Below, one piece after another: positions 7,754 through 17,750 of a stretch of 64,000 nucleotides of DNA. Within the stretch, counting starts at the first letter, position 1. Each line of letters opens with the position of its first letter. The position numbers and the translations under genes were made by a program. Origin of the DNA: Marinithermofilum abyssi (lineage in GTDB: Bacteria; Bacillota; Bacilli; Thermoactinomycetales; DSM-45169); contig NZ_BMHQ01000013.1 of assembly GCF_014641195.1 (NCBI RefSeq), positions 1 to 64,000 on the forward strand, in the 5' to 3' direction. The notes beneath the pieces were generated by a model that was given only the letters and a program-made list of their open reading frames with translations, ran no database searches and was not told where the DNA came from.

Positions 7754-9829
7754 TTAAGCACCCTTTCGTGCCACCGAATCCCAGGCGATATAGGGAGACT
7801 CCCGCAGCGGCAGATCTTCTCGTTTGATCAGCTTTTTGTACCAGACGCGGGCGGCATCCAGAATAATCATCACCACAAAGATCATAAAGATGGCGGTTAG
7901 CGCGGCATCGATCTGGTTGTTCATAACAATGCGGCTCATCTCCTCGACCGATGTTGCCGGGGGCAGCACTTGGCCGGAGGCAACGGCTTCTTTAAACTTG
8001 TTGGCTGCGGCCAGGAATCCGATCTTGGGGTCCGGGGAGAACAGTTTTTGCCAACCGGCAGTCATCGTCACAATCGTGAGCCAGGCCGTGGGAATCAGGG
8101 TGATCCACGCATAGGCCGCTTTGCCGGCTTTGATAAGCAGGGTGGTTCCCACAACCAGCGCGATAACGGCCAACATCTGGTTGGCGATCCCGAAGAGAGG
8201 CCACAGGGTATTGATGCCGCCCAAGGGATCCACCACTCCTTGGTAGAGGAAATACCCCCAAGCGGCCACGATGGCACCGCTAGCTAAGACGTTGGCGGGG
8301 TACCAATCGGTTTGTCCCAGCTTTTTGGAAAAATGGCCGAGCAGCTCTTGCAGCATAAATCGGCCCACCCGGGTGCCGGCATCGATGGTGGTAAGGATAA
8401 ACACCGCTTCAAAAAGAATGGCGAAGTGGTACCAGAAGGCCATCAGGGCCTTGCCTCCGATGATGCTGGAAAAGATCTGGGCCATCCCCACAGCCAGCGT
8501 AGGAGCGCCGCCAGTCCGGGAGAGGATCGTCGATTCGCCGATATCTTTGGACAAATTCGTCAATTGATCCGGAGTAATGGTAAAGCCCCAGCTGGAGATC
8601 GTTTTGGCGGCAGTGGCCACATCGGTACCGATCACGGCTGCGGGACTGTTCATGGCAAAATACGCTCCCGGCGTCAGCACACAGGCTGCGATCAAGGCCA
8701 TAATCGCTACAAAGGATTCCGTCAACATTCCCCCGTACCCGATCATTCGCGCATGCCGCTCCCGGGCGATCATTTTGGGTGTGGTCCCGGAGGAAACCAG
8801 CGCATGGAATCCGGATACGGATCCACAGGCGATGGTGATAAATACAAAGGGGAAGAGATTGCCGGCAAACACTGGTCCCGTGCCGTCGATGAACTTCGTT
8901 AGGGAAGGCATTTGCAAGTCCGGCATGACCAGCACGATGCCCAAGGCCAGGGCAAAAATGGTGCCGATTTTCAAAAAGGTGCTCAGATAATCCCGGGGTG
9001 CCAAGAGCAGCCAGACCGGAATCACGGAAGCGACAAATCCGTAGATGATCATCATCCAAGCGATCGTGGTTCCTTCAAAGGTGAACATCGCACTCAATGC
9101 AGGGTGTTCCGCTACATACCGGCCTCCCCAGAGGGCTAGCATCAAGAGAGCAAACCCGATCAGCGACGTTTCCAGTACCCGACCGGGCCGCATATACCGC
9201 AAATAAACCCCCATAAACAACGCGATGGGAATGGTGGCGGCGATGGTAAACATCCCCCACGGGCTGTGAGCGAGCGCTTTCACAACGACCAATGCCAAAA
9301 CCGCCAACAGAATGATCATAATGCCCAGAATGGCGAACATGGCGATGAAACCGCCCACCGGTCCTATCTCTTCTTTGGCCATTTCGCCGAGGGATTTGCC
9401 GTTTCTGCGCATTGAACCGAACAAAATGATGAAGTCCTGTACCGCACCGCCCAACACCACGCCGACGATAATCCAGATGGTGCCGGGGAGATACCCCATC
9501 TGAGCCGCCAAAATGGGCCCTACCAACGGTCCGGCTCCCGCAATGGCGGCGAAGTGGTGGCCGAACAACACCCACTTGTTGGTGGGAACGAAATCTTTCC
9601 CGTCGTTGTTCACTTCCGCCGGTGTCTTTCTGTTGTCGTCTAATTCAAACACTTTTCGGGCCATAAAACGGCTGTAAAAGCGGTAAGCCACCGCATAGGT
9701 GCATACAGCCGCCAGGAGCAGCCACGCTGCATTGATGGACTCGCCGCGGGACAAGGCCAATACGCCGAATCCGGCGGCGCCCAGTGCGGAGACGACGCCC
9801 CAAACGAGCCAGGAAATCCACTTGTTCAT
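7754..9829 (-). CDS. cstA: CstA/BtsT family transporter (peptide or pyruvate uptake)
   Basis: A 691-residue membrane protein with many helices. Diagnostic sequence includes TNKWVLFGHHFAAIAGAGPL near residue 82, then VGPILAAQMGYLPG, VGVVLGGAVQDF and SGFHALVSSGTTPKM near residue 340. The family imports peptides or pyruvate by proton symport and is induced in carbon starvation. The start ATG is preceded by AAGGGGG. It is transcribed divergently from gatC, with about 230 bases between, and is followed by ybdD. Regulation by CodY or catabolite control is plausible, but I see no clear operator. Confidence 0.93.
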   Translation of the reverse strand: MNKWISWLVWGVVSALGAAGFGVLALSRGESINAAWLLLAAVCTYAVAYRFYSRFMARKVFELDDNRKTPAEVNNDGKDFVPTNKWVLFGHHFAAIAGAGPLVGPILAAQMGYLPGTIWIIVGVVLGGAVQDFIILFGSMRRNGKSLGEMAKEEIGPVGGFIAMFAILGIMIILLAVLALVVVKALAHSPWGMFTIAATIPIALFMGVYLRYMRPGRVLETSLIGFALLMLALWGGRYVAEHPALSAMFTFEGTTIAWMMIIYGFVASVIPVWLLLAPRDYLSTFLKIGTIFALALGIVLVMPDLQMPSLTKFIDGTGPVFAGNLFPFVFITIACGSVSGFHALVSSGTTPKMIARERHARMIGYGGMLTESFVAIMALIAACVLTPGAYFAMNSPAAVIGTDVATAAKTISSWGFTITPDQLTNLSKDIGESTILSRTGGAPTLAVGMAQIFSSIIGGKALMAFWYHFAILFEAVFILTTIDAGTRVGRFMLQELLGHFSKKLGQTDWYPANVLASGAIVAAWGYFLYQGVVDPLGGINTLWPLFGIANQMLAVIALVVGTTLLIKAGKAAYAWITLIPTAWLTIVTMTAGWQKLFSPDPKIGFLAAANKFKEAVASGQVLPPATSVEEMSRIVMNNQIDAALTAIFMIFVVMIILDAARVWYKKLIKREDLPLRESPYIAWDSVARKGA

Positions 9830-10004
9830 GATACGACCCCCTTATACGACTTTGGTTTGATTTCACTATACTTTCATTATATTAAAAATTCCCGCAGATT
9901 AGGGATGTAATATTTTGTATATGGTCTTTCCTTGCTTTGTCATGAAATTTTACCGATAATGCCATTCCTTCCGGCCGGATGATGAAAGTTTCCGGTGAGG
10001 TTTG

Positions 10005-10013
10005 TGCTATACT
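10005..10013 (+). promoter_or_regulatory. Probable extended -10 promoter of gatCAB
   Basis: TGCTATACT forms an extended -10 box about 45 bases before the gatC start. No good -35 element lies 16-18 bases upstream, which is usual for extended -10 promoters. Confidence 0.45.
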
Positions 10014-10061
10014 GTGTGATAGTGAATCAACGACGGATGGTTGTGCGGAGGTGAAGAATGA

Positions 10062-10352
10062 ATGGCAATTTCCAGAGAGCAAGTGGAACACGTAGCTCGC
10101 TTGGCCCGTCTGTCCCTGACGGAAGAAGAAGCTGAGCGGTACACCGAACAATTGAATGATATTCTCGATTTTGCAGAGAAATTAAACGAGCTGGATACGG
10201 ATGATGTAGAACCCACCAGCCATGTGCTGCCCATGGCCAATGTGCTGCGGGAAGATGAGCGCCGCCCGTCTCTGCCGCGGGAGAAAGCGCTGGCCAATGC
10301 ACCGGATCAGAAAGACGGCATGTTCCGCGTACCTGCGGTATTTGAGGAGTAA
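10062..10352 (+). CDS. gatC: Asp/Glu-tRNA(Asn/Gln) amidotransferase subunit C
   Basis: A 96-residue protein with the GatC pattern: [16 protein letters not shown] at the start, [20 protein letters not shown] in the middle, and LREDE near the end. GatC wraps around and stabilises GatA and GatB in the complex that converts Glu-tRNA(Gln) (and Asp-tRNA(Asn)) to the amide form. GGAGGTGAAGA stands before two possible ATG codons at 10058 and 10062; only the second is in frame. The gene opens the gatCAB operon, 12 bases before gatA. Confidence 0.97.
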   Translation: MAISREQVEHVARLARLSLTEEEAERYTEQLNDILDFAEKLNELDTDDVEPTSHVLPMANVLREDERRPSLPREKALANAPDQKDGMFRVPAVFEE

Positions 10353-10364
10353 AGGAGGAATACG

Positions 10365-11819
10365 ATGTCGCTGTTGAGGAAGTCACTCAAAGAGATACAT
10401 AGCAGCCTTGCTGCCAAAGAGATTACAGCTACGGATCTCTTGGAAGCTTCCCTTGAACGTATCGGGGAAACAGACCAAGAGATCGGCGCTTTTTTGAAAC
10501 TGGACGAAGAAGGGGCCCGCTACCGTGCCAAGCAATTGGACGAGCAGGAACCCAAAGGGCTGCTGGCTGCCCTGCCTGCCGGGATTAAAGATAACATCGG
10601 TACAGAAGGAGTGGTGACGACTGCCGGCAGTCAGATTCTGGGCGACTATACGCCGGTCTATCCGGCTACGGTGATGAGCAAGCTGGAACAAGCCCAAGCC
10701 AACATGATCGGGAAAACCAATATGGACGAGTTCGGTATGGGATCATCCAATGAAAACTCCGGCTACCACAAAGTGCGGAATCCATGGGATTTGGACCGGG
10801 TGCCCGGCGGTTCCAGCGGCGGGTCGGCAGCGGCGGTGGCTGCTGGGCAAGTGGTTTTCGGCCTGGGTTCGGACACCGGCGGTTCCATCCGGCAACCGGC
10901 GGCTTTTTGCGGCGTGGTCGGGTTGAAGCCCACCTATGGACGGGTATCCCGCTTTGGACTGATCGCTTTTGCTTCCTCTTTGGATCAGATCGGTCCCCTG
11001 ACCCGCAACGTGGAGGATGCCGCATACGTCCTGCAAGCGATTGCCGGACATGACCCGAAGGATTCCACTTCCGCCGATGTGGAGGTGCCCGATTATCTGT
11101 CGGCTTTGACCGGGGAGGTCAAAGGGTTGAAAGTAGCTGTTCCGAAAGAGTTGATGGGCGAAGGGATCGACGCCGGCGTCAAAGCACGGGTGCAGGAAGC
11201 GCTGAAGCTGTTGGAAAGCCTGGGAGCTGTGGTGGAGGAGGTTTCTCTGCCGCACCTGGAGTATGCCGTGCCCGCCTATTATTTGCTCGCTCCGGCGGAA
11301 GCTTCCTCCAACCTGGCCCGGTATGACGGAGTGCGTTACGGTGTGCGCGTCGAAGGAGAAAACTTGGTGGACATGTTCAACCGCACCCGCAGCACCGGTT
11401 TTGGTCCGGAGGTGAAGCGCCGGATCATGCTCGGGACCTATGCGCTGAGCTCGGGGTACTATGATGCTTACTACCTGAAGGCGCAAAAAGTACGGACCCT
11501 CATCCGGCAGGACTTCGAGAAGATCTTTGACCAATATGATGTGGTGATCGGGCCGACGGCACCCACCACCGCTTTCCGGATTGGTGAAAAGGTGGATGAC
11601 CCGTTGACCATGTACTTGAACGATATTTGCACGATTCCGGTCAGCCTGGCAGGGCTTCCGGCCATCAGTGTTCCCTGCGGTCTGTCTGACGGCTTGCCGG
11701 TGGGTCTTCAGATTGTCGGCCGGCCCTTCGATGAATCCCAGGTGCTTCGGGTGGCGCACGCCTATGAACAGCATGCGGAACGTTTGCCTGAACCCCAGAT
11801 TGGAGGCGGTGCATCATGA
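10365..11819 (+). CDS. gatA: Glutamyl-tRNA(Gln) amidotransferase subunit A
   Basis: A 484-residue amidase-signature enzyme that releases ammonia from glutamine or asparagine. Visible are the catalytic lysine in AGIKDNI (about residue 79), the Gly/Ser signature [15 protein letters not shown] with the cis-Ser, and the serine nucleophile in [21 protein letters not shown] precedes the ATG. The stop overlaps the gatB start as ATGA, so translation is coupled. Confidence 0.98.
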   Translation: MSLLRKSLKEIHSSLAAKEITATDLLEASLERIGETDQEIGAFLKLDEEGARYRAKQLDEQEPKGLLAALPAGIKDNIGTEGVVTTAGSQILGDYTPVYPATVMSKLEQAQANMIGKTNMDEFGMGSSNENSGYHKVRNPWDLDRVPGGSSGGSAAAVAAGQVVFGLGSDTGGSIRQPAAFCGVVGLKPTYGRVSRFGLIAFASSLDQIGPLTRNVEDAAYVLQAIAGHDPKDSTSADVEVPDYLSALTGEVKGLKVAVPKELMGEGIDAGVKARVQEALKLLESLGAVVEEVSLPHLEYAVPAYYLLAPAEASSNLARYDGVRYGVRVEGENLVDMFNRTRSTGFGPEVKRRIMLGTYALSSGYYDAYYLKAQKVRTLIRQDFEKIFDQYDVVIGPTAPTTAFRIGEKVDDPLTMYLNDICTIPVSLAGLPAISVPCGLSDGLPVGLQIVGRPFDESQVLRVAHAYEQHAERLPEPQIGGGAS

Positions 11820-13249
11820 GCCGGTTTGAAACAGTGATCGGTCTGGAAGTTCACGCCGAACTATCCACCCAAACCAAAATTTTCTGCGGTTGTTCCACCG
11901 AATTCGGCGCTCCGCCCAATACCCACACCTGTCCCATCTGTTTGGGACATCCCGGAGTGTTGCCGGTATTGAACAAAAAAGCCGTAGAATTCGCGATGAA
12001 AGCGGCCCTGGCCCTCAACTGCCAAATCGCCGATGTCAGCAAGTTTGACCGGAAAAACTATTTTTATCCGGACTTGCCGAAGGCCTATCAGATTTCCCAG
12101 TACGATCAACCGATCGGGCAGCACGGCTGGATTGAAATTGAAGTGGACGGAGAGAAGAAGCGGATCGGCATCACCCGTGTTCACTTGGAAGAAGACGCTG
12201 GAAAGCTGAACCACACCGAAAACGGAGACGGTTCGCTGGTGGACTACAACCGGGTGGGAGTTCCTTTGATCGAGATCGTATCGGAGCCGGATCTGCGTTC
12301 TCCTGCAGAAGCCCGAGCCTATTTGGAGAAACTGAAACAGATCCTCCAATACACGGGTGTCTCCGATGTGAAAATGGAAGAAGGATCCCTGCGCTGCGAC
12401 GCCAACATCAGCTTGCGTCCGGCGGGGCAGGAGGAGTTCGGAACCAAAACCGAAATGAAAAATCTGAACTCGTTCCGCAATGTGGAGCGGGCGCTGGAAT
12501 ACGAACAAGCGCGGCAAGAAGAAGTGCTTTCCTCCGGCGGCACGGTGGTACAACAAACGATGCGCTGGCTGGAAAACGAAAACCGCACCAAAGTGATGCG
12601 GAGTAAGGAAGAAGCTCATGACTACCGCTATTTCCCGGAGCCGGACCTGGTGCAGCTTCAGATCGATGAAGCCTGGAAAGAGCGTGTCCGTGCCGATATT
12701 CCGGAGCTTCCCGATGCCCGCCGCCGTCGTTACACTGAGGAGTACGGCTTGTCCGACTATGATGCCAACCTCCTGACGGCATCCAAGCATATCGCTGACT
12801 TTTATGAAGCGACGGTGAAGCAGGGAGCCGATCCGAAAGCAGCCGCCAACTGGATATCCGGTGAACTGTTGGGCTATCTCAACAGCCAGGATAAAGAGCT
12901 GGATGAAACGGCGATCGCCCCGCAATCCCTGGCCGGCATGATTCAGCTCATCGAAAAAGGGACCATCAGCACCAAGATCGCCAAAAAAGTGTTCAAAGAG
13001 CTGGTCGAAAACGGCGGAGATCCGGCCAAGATCGTGGAAGAGAAGGGTTTGGTGCAAATCAGCGACGAAGGACAGCTGAAAGGCATCGTCAATGAAGTGA
13101 TCGAAGCCAATCCTCAATCCGTCACCGACTTGAAAAACGGAAAGGACCGGGCCCTCGGCTTCCTGGTGGGACAAGTGATGAAAGCCACCAAAGGAAAAGC
13201 CAACCCGCAGATGGTCAACCAACTGATTCGGGAGCAGATCGGTTTGTAG
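11816..13249 (+). CDS. gatB: Aspartyl/glutamyl-tRNA amidotransferase subunit B
   Basis: A 477-residue protein that binds the mischarged tRNA, activates its acyl carboxylate with ATP and receives ammonia from GatA. The N-terminal cradle domain starts with [17 protein letters not shown] and carries zinc-ligand cysteines (CGCS and CPICLG). The family signature [17 protein letters not shown] is near residue 142, and the C-terminal helical and tail domains (YqeY-like) run from about residue 330 to the end. It closes the operon; a 68-base gap with a GC-rich hairpin follows. Confidence 0.98.
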   Translation: MSRFETVIGLEVHAELSTQTKIFCGCSTEFGAPPNTHTCPICLGHPGVLPVLNKKAVEFAMKAALALNCQIADVSKFDRKNYFYPDLPKAYQISQYDQPIGQHGWIEIEVDGEKKRIGITRVHLEEDAGKLNHTENGDGSLVDYNRVGVPLIEIVSEPDLRSPAEARAYLEKLKQILQYTGVSDVKMEEGSLRCDANISLRPAGQEEFGTKTEMKNLNSFRNVERALEYEQARQEEVLSSGGTVVQQTMRWLENENRTKVMRSKEEAHDYRYFPEPDLVQLQIDEAWKERVRADIPELPDARRRRYTEEYGLSDYDANLLTASKHIADFYEATVKQGADPKAAANWISGELLGYLNSQDKELDETAIAPQSLAGMIQLIEKGTISTKIAKKVFKELVENGGDPAKIVEEKGLVQISDEGQLKGIVNEVIEANPQSVTDLKNGKDRALGFLVGQVMKATKGKANPQMVNQLIREQIGL

Positions 13250-13317
13250 AGGTAGATTTCCCGTCTGGAAGCGGGCCCCGCTTTCCTGCCGTGACCCCGA
13301 ACAAATGAGGTGTTTCT

Positions 13318-13617
13318 ATGCAGATACTTTATGCGGCGATCGTCCTCTTCTTTTTGGTCATGGGGGGCTACTACCTGCAGGCAGAACCGCCGTACGCGGT
13401 CCACAACTTTGTGATCGCCTTGTATTTTTTCGTGATCCTGTTTGAGTTTCGCGGCAACCCGTTTCCCAGAAGGGTGTACCTTCTCTTAAGCTTTTTGCTC
13501 CTGGGCAATGCGTTGATGCAGTTCTTCTATGTACAGAACAACGTGATTTTCGGCTTGGTGAGTTTGTTGTTTGCTTATTTTGCACTCCAAGCCCGCCGGC
13601 GAATCCGCAGGGGATAA
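13318..13617 (+). CDS. Small four-helix membrane protein, unknown function
   Basis: A 99-residue hydrophobic protein starting MQILYAAIVLFFLVMGGYYL, with three or four predicted membrane helices and a basic tail (RRRIRRG). GAGGTG precedes the ATG at 13318. I do not recognise a family. It is co-directional with gatCAB and ends just before a bidirectional terminator, so it may be the last gene of that transcript. Confidence 0.7.
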   Translation: MQILYAAIVLFFLVMGGYYLQAEPPYAVHNFVIALYFFVILFEFRGNPFPRRVYLLLSFLLLGNALMQFFYVQNNVIFGLVSLLFAYFALQARRRIRRG

Positions 13618-13630
13618 CCCTCCGAGCCGC

Positions 13631-13667
13631 AAAAGACCCGACTCCTTGTGGGAGCGGGTCTTTTTTA
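13631..13667. terminator. Bidirectional intrinsic terminator
   Basis: Arms AAGACCCGACTCC and GGGAGCGGGTCTT, with TTTTTT on the plus side and a T-run on the minus side. It separates convergent genes. Confidence 0.88.
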
Positions 13668-14171
13668 AGTAGAAGCGGAGCCGGCCCATCGGTTCCACTC
13701 CCGGATCCCAATGCTTTGCTGGGTTTCCACCATGCTTTTTGTCAGGTGCGTCTCTGTATAATCCACCCAATCCAGCATGTTTTCCACCGCGGTGCGGACT
13801 TCGCCTTTGGCCGAACGTTTCATTTCCAAGAGATATCCCCGCTTGATCCGGTCATGTTTTCTCCCTTGAACCATGGAGGAAGCCAGCGTTGCGATGACGC
13901 TTTCATGCCAATCTCCTTGGGCCATGCGTTTCAAACAGCCGAAGGCGGTCATCCGGCACCCCGTGGAGCGAAGGTTTTGCTCCTGCAGTTCGGCCTGTCG
14001 GGCCAGAGCGCGGGTTGCCGGCAGTCTGCTCAATTGTGCAGACAGGGTAAGCAATGCCTCTTCTCCTCGCAGGCTGGCAGCGAGCCAATATTGTGCCATG
14101 CCGATTTTATGGGGTTGGATGATTTCGCCCTGTACCGAAGGTGGGATCGAGGATTCGTTTGGTTGACCCAT
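13665..14171 (-). CDS. Unknown soluble protein, helical
   Basis: A 168-residue protein with no signal or membrane segment; it looks mostly alpha-helical (for example MAQYWLAASLRGEEALLTLS and LARQAELQEQNLRSTGCRM). I do not recognise a family. The ATG at 14171 is preceded by AAAGGAGG at good spacing; the open frame continues upstream to 14201 but without a ribosome site. Its stop codon lies at the edge of the shared terminator. Upstream, 233 bases separate it from the divergent lipoprotein gene, which has its own promoter. Confidence 0.7.
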   Translation of the reverse strand: MGQPNESSIPPSVQGEIIQPHKIGMAQYWLAASLRGEEALLTLSAQLSRLPATRALARQAELQEQNLRSTGCRMTAFGCLKRMAQGDWHESVIATLASSMVQGRKHDRIKRGYLLEMKRSAKGEVRTAVENMLDWVDYTETHLTKSMVETQQSIGIREWNRWAGSAST

Positions 14172-14314
14172 CCCGAGTGCCTCCTTTGACCATTTGTACA
14201 TATCTATGCTGTAGGATTCCGATCATAGAAAAGATTTTTGACGTCGAACAAAATACAATCTGCGTTCCTTTCCATAGGAAAGGCGGCTATCAAAGTCCTA
14301 ATTCGGAAGTTGGA

Positions 14315-14342
14315 TTGACTTTCCCTTTGGTTGGGGTACAAT
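14315..14342 (+). promoter_or_regulatory. Sigma-A promoter of the lipoprotein gene
   Basis: TTGACT, 16 bases, TACAAT, about 60 bases before the ATG at 14405. The boxes are close to consensus. Confidence 0.65.
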
Positions 14343-14404
14343 CCACAACACAGGCAAATATCGAAAAACTCCGCTTCTAAGAAAGTTACAGAGAAGGGAT
14401 CCAT

Positions 14405-15286
14405 ATGAAATCATACCGATGGGCAAAGATGATTTGGTTGTGTGTGTGTGCGGTTGCTGTCACCGGATGTGCCCAGCTGAGCGGGGCCGTACCGGGGGCA
14501 GAGGATGAACAGGCACAGGTGGAAGAGAAGCTGAAAAGCATGACTACACAGGATTTGTTGGAAGAGTCGCTGCTCTCGATGAGGAAGATGAAGGGATATC
14601 GCTGGGACAGTCATAGCGACCAACAATATGTTTTTGAAAAGCAACCCCAGCAAAACACGCGGCTCAAGTGGGATCGGCAGTTGGAGTTGACCAATTCTCC
14701 CCTTCGCCTTCATGCGAAAGGGGTGCTGTCAAAGAAGCAGGAGCTGGTCAGCCAGAGCACGCCCCATGAACGTTATGTAACCGGTGATCGAGAATATGTC
14801 TACAGCCGTAACGAGTGGATCCGGAAGAAGGAATCCACGGAAGCGGATGTTGTACAAGATGTAGAAACCGCTAACCCGATATGGGAGATGGAACAAATCC
14901 TTTCCCATGCCGATAAAACCCAAGTAAAAGAGAACAAAGGGTATATGCTCATCTCCTTAAAGCTGGAAGGGAAAATCGTACAGCCCTTCATTGACAGACA
15001 GACGATTCATATGGCGGAAATCGTGCCCATGAAGCAGCCGATCCATATGGATCCGCAAAGGATGAACATCCGGCTATGGGTAAGTAAAAAGAATTTCCGC
15101 TTGGAAAAAGTGGAACAGGCTGTGGAGTTTCGCTTTGCTTCCAGTTTACAAAAGGGAAAAGCCCGCCAAGAGTGGACGCATCGTCTACGAGGGGAAGCAA
15201 AGGATATCCAAGTCCCTCGGGAGATCGCCAAGACGGCTCAACCGATGCGAGAAAAAAATGAAACCATAGCAAAACCCGCCCGCTGA
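14405..15286 (+). CDS. Lipoprotein of LolA-like/DUF6612-like type
   Basis: A 293-residue exported lipoprotein: a lipobox VTGC places the modified cysteine at residue 22. The mature part has alternating beta-strand regions (YRWDSHSDQQYVF, LRLHAKGVLS, YVYSRNEWIRK) that resemble the half-barrel fold of LolA/DUF6612 lipoproteins, which bind lipids or sense the wall. Family assignment is by general appearance only. It has a good promoter at 14315 and a terminator overlapping its stop, so it is probably monocistronic. Confidence 0.7.
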   Translation: MKSYRWAKMIWLCVCAVAVTGCAQLSGAVPGAEDEQAQVEEKLKSMTTQDLLEESLLSMRKMKGYRWDSHSDQQYVFEKQPQQNTRLKWDRQLELTNSPLRLHAKGVLSKKQELVSQSTPHERYVTGDREYVYSRNEWIRKKESTEADVVQDVETANPIWEMEQILSHADKTQVKENKGYMLISLKLEGKIVQPFIDRQTIHMAEIVPMKQPIHMDPQRMNIRLWVSKKNFRLEKVEQAVEFRFASSLQKGKARQEWTHRLRGEAKDIQVPREIAKTAQPMREKNETIAKPAR

Positions 15287-15302
15287 GCCGGGCGGATTTT
15301 TC
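15274..15302 (+). terminator. Intrinsic terminator
   Basis: Arms CCGCCCG and CGGGCGG followed by ATTTTTC. The stem includes the final codons and stop of the lipoprotein gene. Confidence 0.85.
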
Positions 15303-15360
15303 TTGTAGAAAAAACAGGGGTATAATGGATCAAGGAATTTGTGCGGATTGATCAGGAATC

Positions 15361-15688
15361 GTCGTGACTTGCTCACACGACTAAAGCCGTGGGCTTCTCG
15401 GATCATTGGGTACGGCAACCCGCTACCCTCTCCCGAAGGCTCCGTCCGAGCCTAAGAAATCCTGAGCCTCCATCGGCTACTCGACAGGAATCATTTTACG
15501 GCAGGACTGATTCCTCCTGCCAACCCCCTATGATTCGGTTTTCAAGGTACGAGTAGTTGAACGAGTTTTCGCTCGTATCTTAAAGATACCAAAAAACTTG
15601 TGTACTTACGAGAGGGTTTACACCTTCCCTTGTCCGACGTTCGCTTTCATCCCAACCCTAAGGGCTGGGTTTTCCCGCTCAATATTTA
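15361..15688 (-). mobile_element. Internally deleted IS200/IS605-family element with tnpB 3' end
   Basis: On the minus strand the right end reads GAAGCCCACGGCTTTAGTCG followed by a short tail, the shape of the 3' end of tnpB-type IS605 elements (hairpin at about 15377-15392). The other end has a second subterminal hairpin, CCCAACCCTAAGGGCTGGG at 15651-15669, next to an AT-rich edge ending TTTTAT on the minus strand, like a target or TAM motif. Between them only about 330 bases remain. The reading frame MEAQDFLGSDGAFGRG near 15450-15500 resembles the degenerate tail of TnpB; the transposase and nuclease core are absent. It lies directly before the rlmD ribosome site. Element type is inferred from form; no database match was made. 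Confidence 0.65.
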
Positions 15689-15708
15689 TAAAAGGAGTCT
15701 TCTTAAAA

Positions 15709-17082
15709 ATGAGCCAGCAAAAACCCCCGGTTGTTCCGGGTCAAGTGATCCAATTAAAGATTGAGGGGCAAAGCCACACCGGCGACGGCATCGGCAGGGT
15801 GAACGGGTTTGCGGTTTTTGTTCCCCAGGCTGTAGCAGGAGAACGGGTGGAAGCCAAAGTGACCAAAGTCAAAAAAACCTACGCCCATGCCCGGCTGCAG
15901 AAGGTGATCGAAGAGAGTCCGGATCGGGCCCCAGCACCCTGCGAGGTTTATGAAGCTTGTGGAGGATGCCAGCTGCAGCACCTTTCCTACCCCGCTCAGT
16001 TGCGTATGAAACGGCAGCAGGTGATTGACAGCTTCCAGCGGATCGGGGGATTGCCGGATGTAGAAGTTTTGCCTGTGATCGGGATGAAGGAGCCCTGGGC
16101 GTACCGGAACAAGGCCCAAGTTCCCTTCGGCTGGCGGAAGGGACAGGTAGTAGGCGGCTTTTATGCTCCGCAATCCCACCGGATTGTCGATATCGAGACG
16201 TGTCTCATCCAGCACCCGGATAATGACCGCGTTGTCTCTGTCGTCAAAAAGATGGCTCGGGAGCTGGGTATTCCCCCGTACCGGGAAAAAAGCCACCGGG
16301 GATGTTTGCGCCATGTGATGGCCCGGATCGGTGTCCATACCGGTGAGCTGATGGTCGTATTGATCACCAACGGGCGGGACATTCCCCATCGCAAGGCGTT
16401 GGTGGAGCAGTTGCGGCAAGCCTTCCCGAACCTGCGCTCGGTAATCCAAAACATCCATACCCGCCGTACCAATGTGATCCTTGGCAAAGAGAACCGAGTG
16501 TTGTGGGGGCAACCCGTGATTCATGATTACATCGGGCCCGTTAAATTTGCGATTTCACCCCATTCCTTCTTCCAGGTCAACCCGGTGCAAACAGAAGTGT
16601 TGTATGAGCAGGTGCGCCGTTATGCCGCCTTGACGGGAAAAGAAACCATTGTCGACGCTTACTGCGGCATCGGCACCATCGGATTATACCTGGCCGGGGA
16701 CGCCGCAAAGATCTACGGAGTGGAGTCTGTGCCGGAAGCAGTGGAAGATGCCCGGCACAACGCCGAGATGAACGGGATCGACCATGCGGTCTTTGAAACG
16801 GGTGCCGCAGAAGAAGTGATGCCCCGATGGTTGAAAGAGGGAATCCGTCCCGACGTGATCATCGTCGACCCGCCCCGCAAAGGATGTGCGCCGGAGTTGT
16901 TGGATGCCGCTGTAGAGATGGGGCCCCGCCGTTTGGTGTATGTCTCCTGCAACCCGTCCACGCTGGCCCGGGATGCGAAATACCTGGCGGAGAAAGGGTA
17001 CATCACCCATGAAGTGCAGCCGGTGGACATGTTCCCCCACACGAGTCATGTGGAGTGCGTGACGGCGTTTGAGAAGGATTAA
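15709..17082 (+). CDS. rlmD: 23S rRNA (uracil-C5)-methyltransferase, RlmD/RumA type
   Basis: A 457-residue enzyme with an N-terminal TRAM domain (GQSHTGDGIGRVNGFAVFVP), an Fe-S cysteine set (CEVYEACGGCQLQH and a later Cys), and a C-terminal Rossmann methyltransferase domain: DAYCGIGTIGLYLAG for SAM binding, VDPPRKGC and YVSCNPSTLARD with the catalytic cysteine, and SHVECVTAF at the end. It methylates a uridine in 23S rRNA (U1939-type, or U747 in some Gram-positives). The frame is open to 15598, but that part lies in the IS remnant; AAAGGAG precedes the ATG at 15709. The ribosome site abuts the element edge. Confidence 0.92.
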   Translation: MSQQKPPVVPGQVIQLKIEGQSHTGDGIGRVNGFAVFVPQAVAGERVEAKVTKVKKTYAHARLQKVIEESPDRAPAPCEVYEACGGCQLQHLSYPAQLRMKRQQVIDSFQRIGGLPDVEVLPVIGMKEPWAYRNKAQVPFGWRKGQVVGGFYAPQSHRIVDIETCLIQHPDNDRVVSVVKKMARELGIPPYREKSHRGCLRHVMARIGVHTGELMVVLITNGRDIPHRKALVEQLRQAFPNLRSVIQNIHTRRTNVILGKENRVLWGQPVIHDYIGPVKFAISPHSFFQVNPVQTEVLYEQVRRYAALTGKETIVDAYCGIGTIGLYLAGDAAKIYGVESVPEAVEDARHNAEMNGIDHAVFETGAAEEVMPRWLKEGIRPDVIIVDPPRKGCAPELLDAAVEMGPRRLVYVSCNPSTLARDAKYLAEKGYITHEVQPVDMFPHTSHVECVTAFEKD

Positions 17083-17197
17083 ATATGCAAAAAGATGTTT
17101 GACTTAGATCCTACTTTCAGCGGATAGGCCGGCCATGCCATTTCCGCTATAATCCAGGGTAACTCTTCCAAGAAAAACGAGAAAGGATGGCGTCACC

Positions 17198-17713
17198 TTG
17201 GGTGTGTTATTGGGACTTTTTGTCATGGTTCTTCCGGTATCTTTGTATTTGTTTTTTCAGCGGTATATGATCATGGTTACCCAGGGGGAAGGCATGTCCC
17301 CGACATTGGGTGACCGATCCCGTCATCTGTTTCGCAAAGGACAGTATCAGCCCAAGCGGGGAGATATCATCGGCTTTGCGTATCGAGGGGAAAATGCAGA
17401 ATGGCTGCGGGAGATGTACGGGGAGGACTATGATGTGCCGGACCGGCTGAACGGCTGTGACTTTATCAAACGGGTGGTCGCTGTCGGAGGCGACACGATT
17501 GAAATTCGAAACAACCGAGTCTACCTCAATGGGACGGAACTGGATGAGCCCTATGTAAAACATGAACACCACATGGGGGATTACGGACCGTATACGGTTC
17601 CGGCGGACTCCGTCTTTGTTCTGGGAGACAATCGGGATGCCACTTGGGACAGCCGCGACTTCGGCCCCGTGAAAGTGGAACAGATCTTCGGGAAAATGCT
17701 GTTTGTACGTTGA
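17198..17713 (+). CDS. Type I signal peptidase
   Basis: A 171-residue membrane protease with one N-terminal anchor (about residues 2-22). Box B is VTQGEGMSPTLGDRS, containing the catalytic serine; box D is DFIKRVVAVGGDTIEI with the catalytic lysine; box E is LGDNRDATWDSRDFG. It cleaves signal peptides at the outer face of the membrane. Unusual is EGMSPTL in place of the more common GxSMxPT, but the Ser and Lys are present. The start is TTG with AAAGGATGG upstream. A TATAAT at 17148-17153 may be its -10 box. A second signal peptidase lies at 46628. Confidence 0.88.
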   Translation: MGVLLGLFVMVLPVSLYLFFQRYMIMVTQGEGMSPTLGDRSRHLFRKGQYQPKRGDIIGFAYRGENAEWLREMYGEDYDVPDRLNGCDFIKRVVAVGGDTIEIRNNRVYLNGTELDEPYVKHEHHMGDYGPYTVPADSVFVLGDNRDATWDSRDFGPVKVEQIFGKMLFVR

Positions 17714-17718
17714 ACAGA

Positions 17719-17750
17719 AGCGCCGGTATGGTTGCCGGCGCTTGATTTTT
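17719..17750 (+). terminator. Intrinsic terminator
   Basis: Arms AGCGCCGG and CCGGCGCT with a TTGATTTTTG tail, directly after the signal peptidase gene. Confidence 0.8.

Noticed and set aside
11861-13222. 453-residue minus-strand frame
   Set aside because: Antisense shadow of gatB caused by codon bias in GC-rich DNA.
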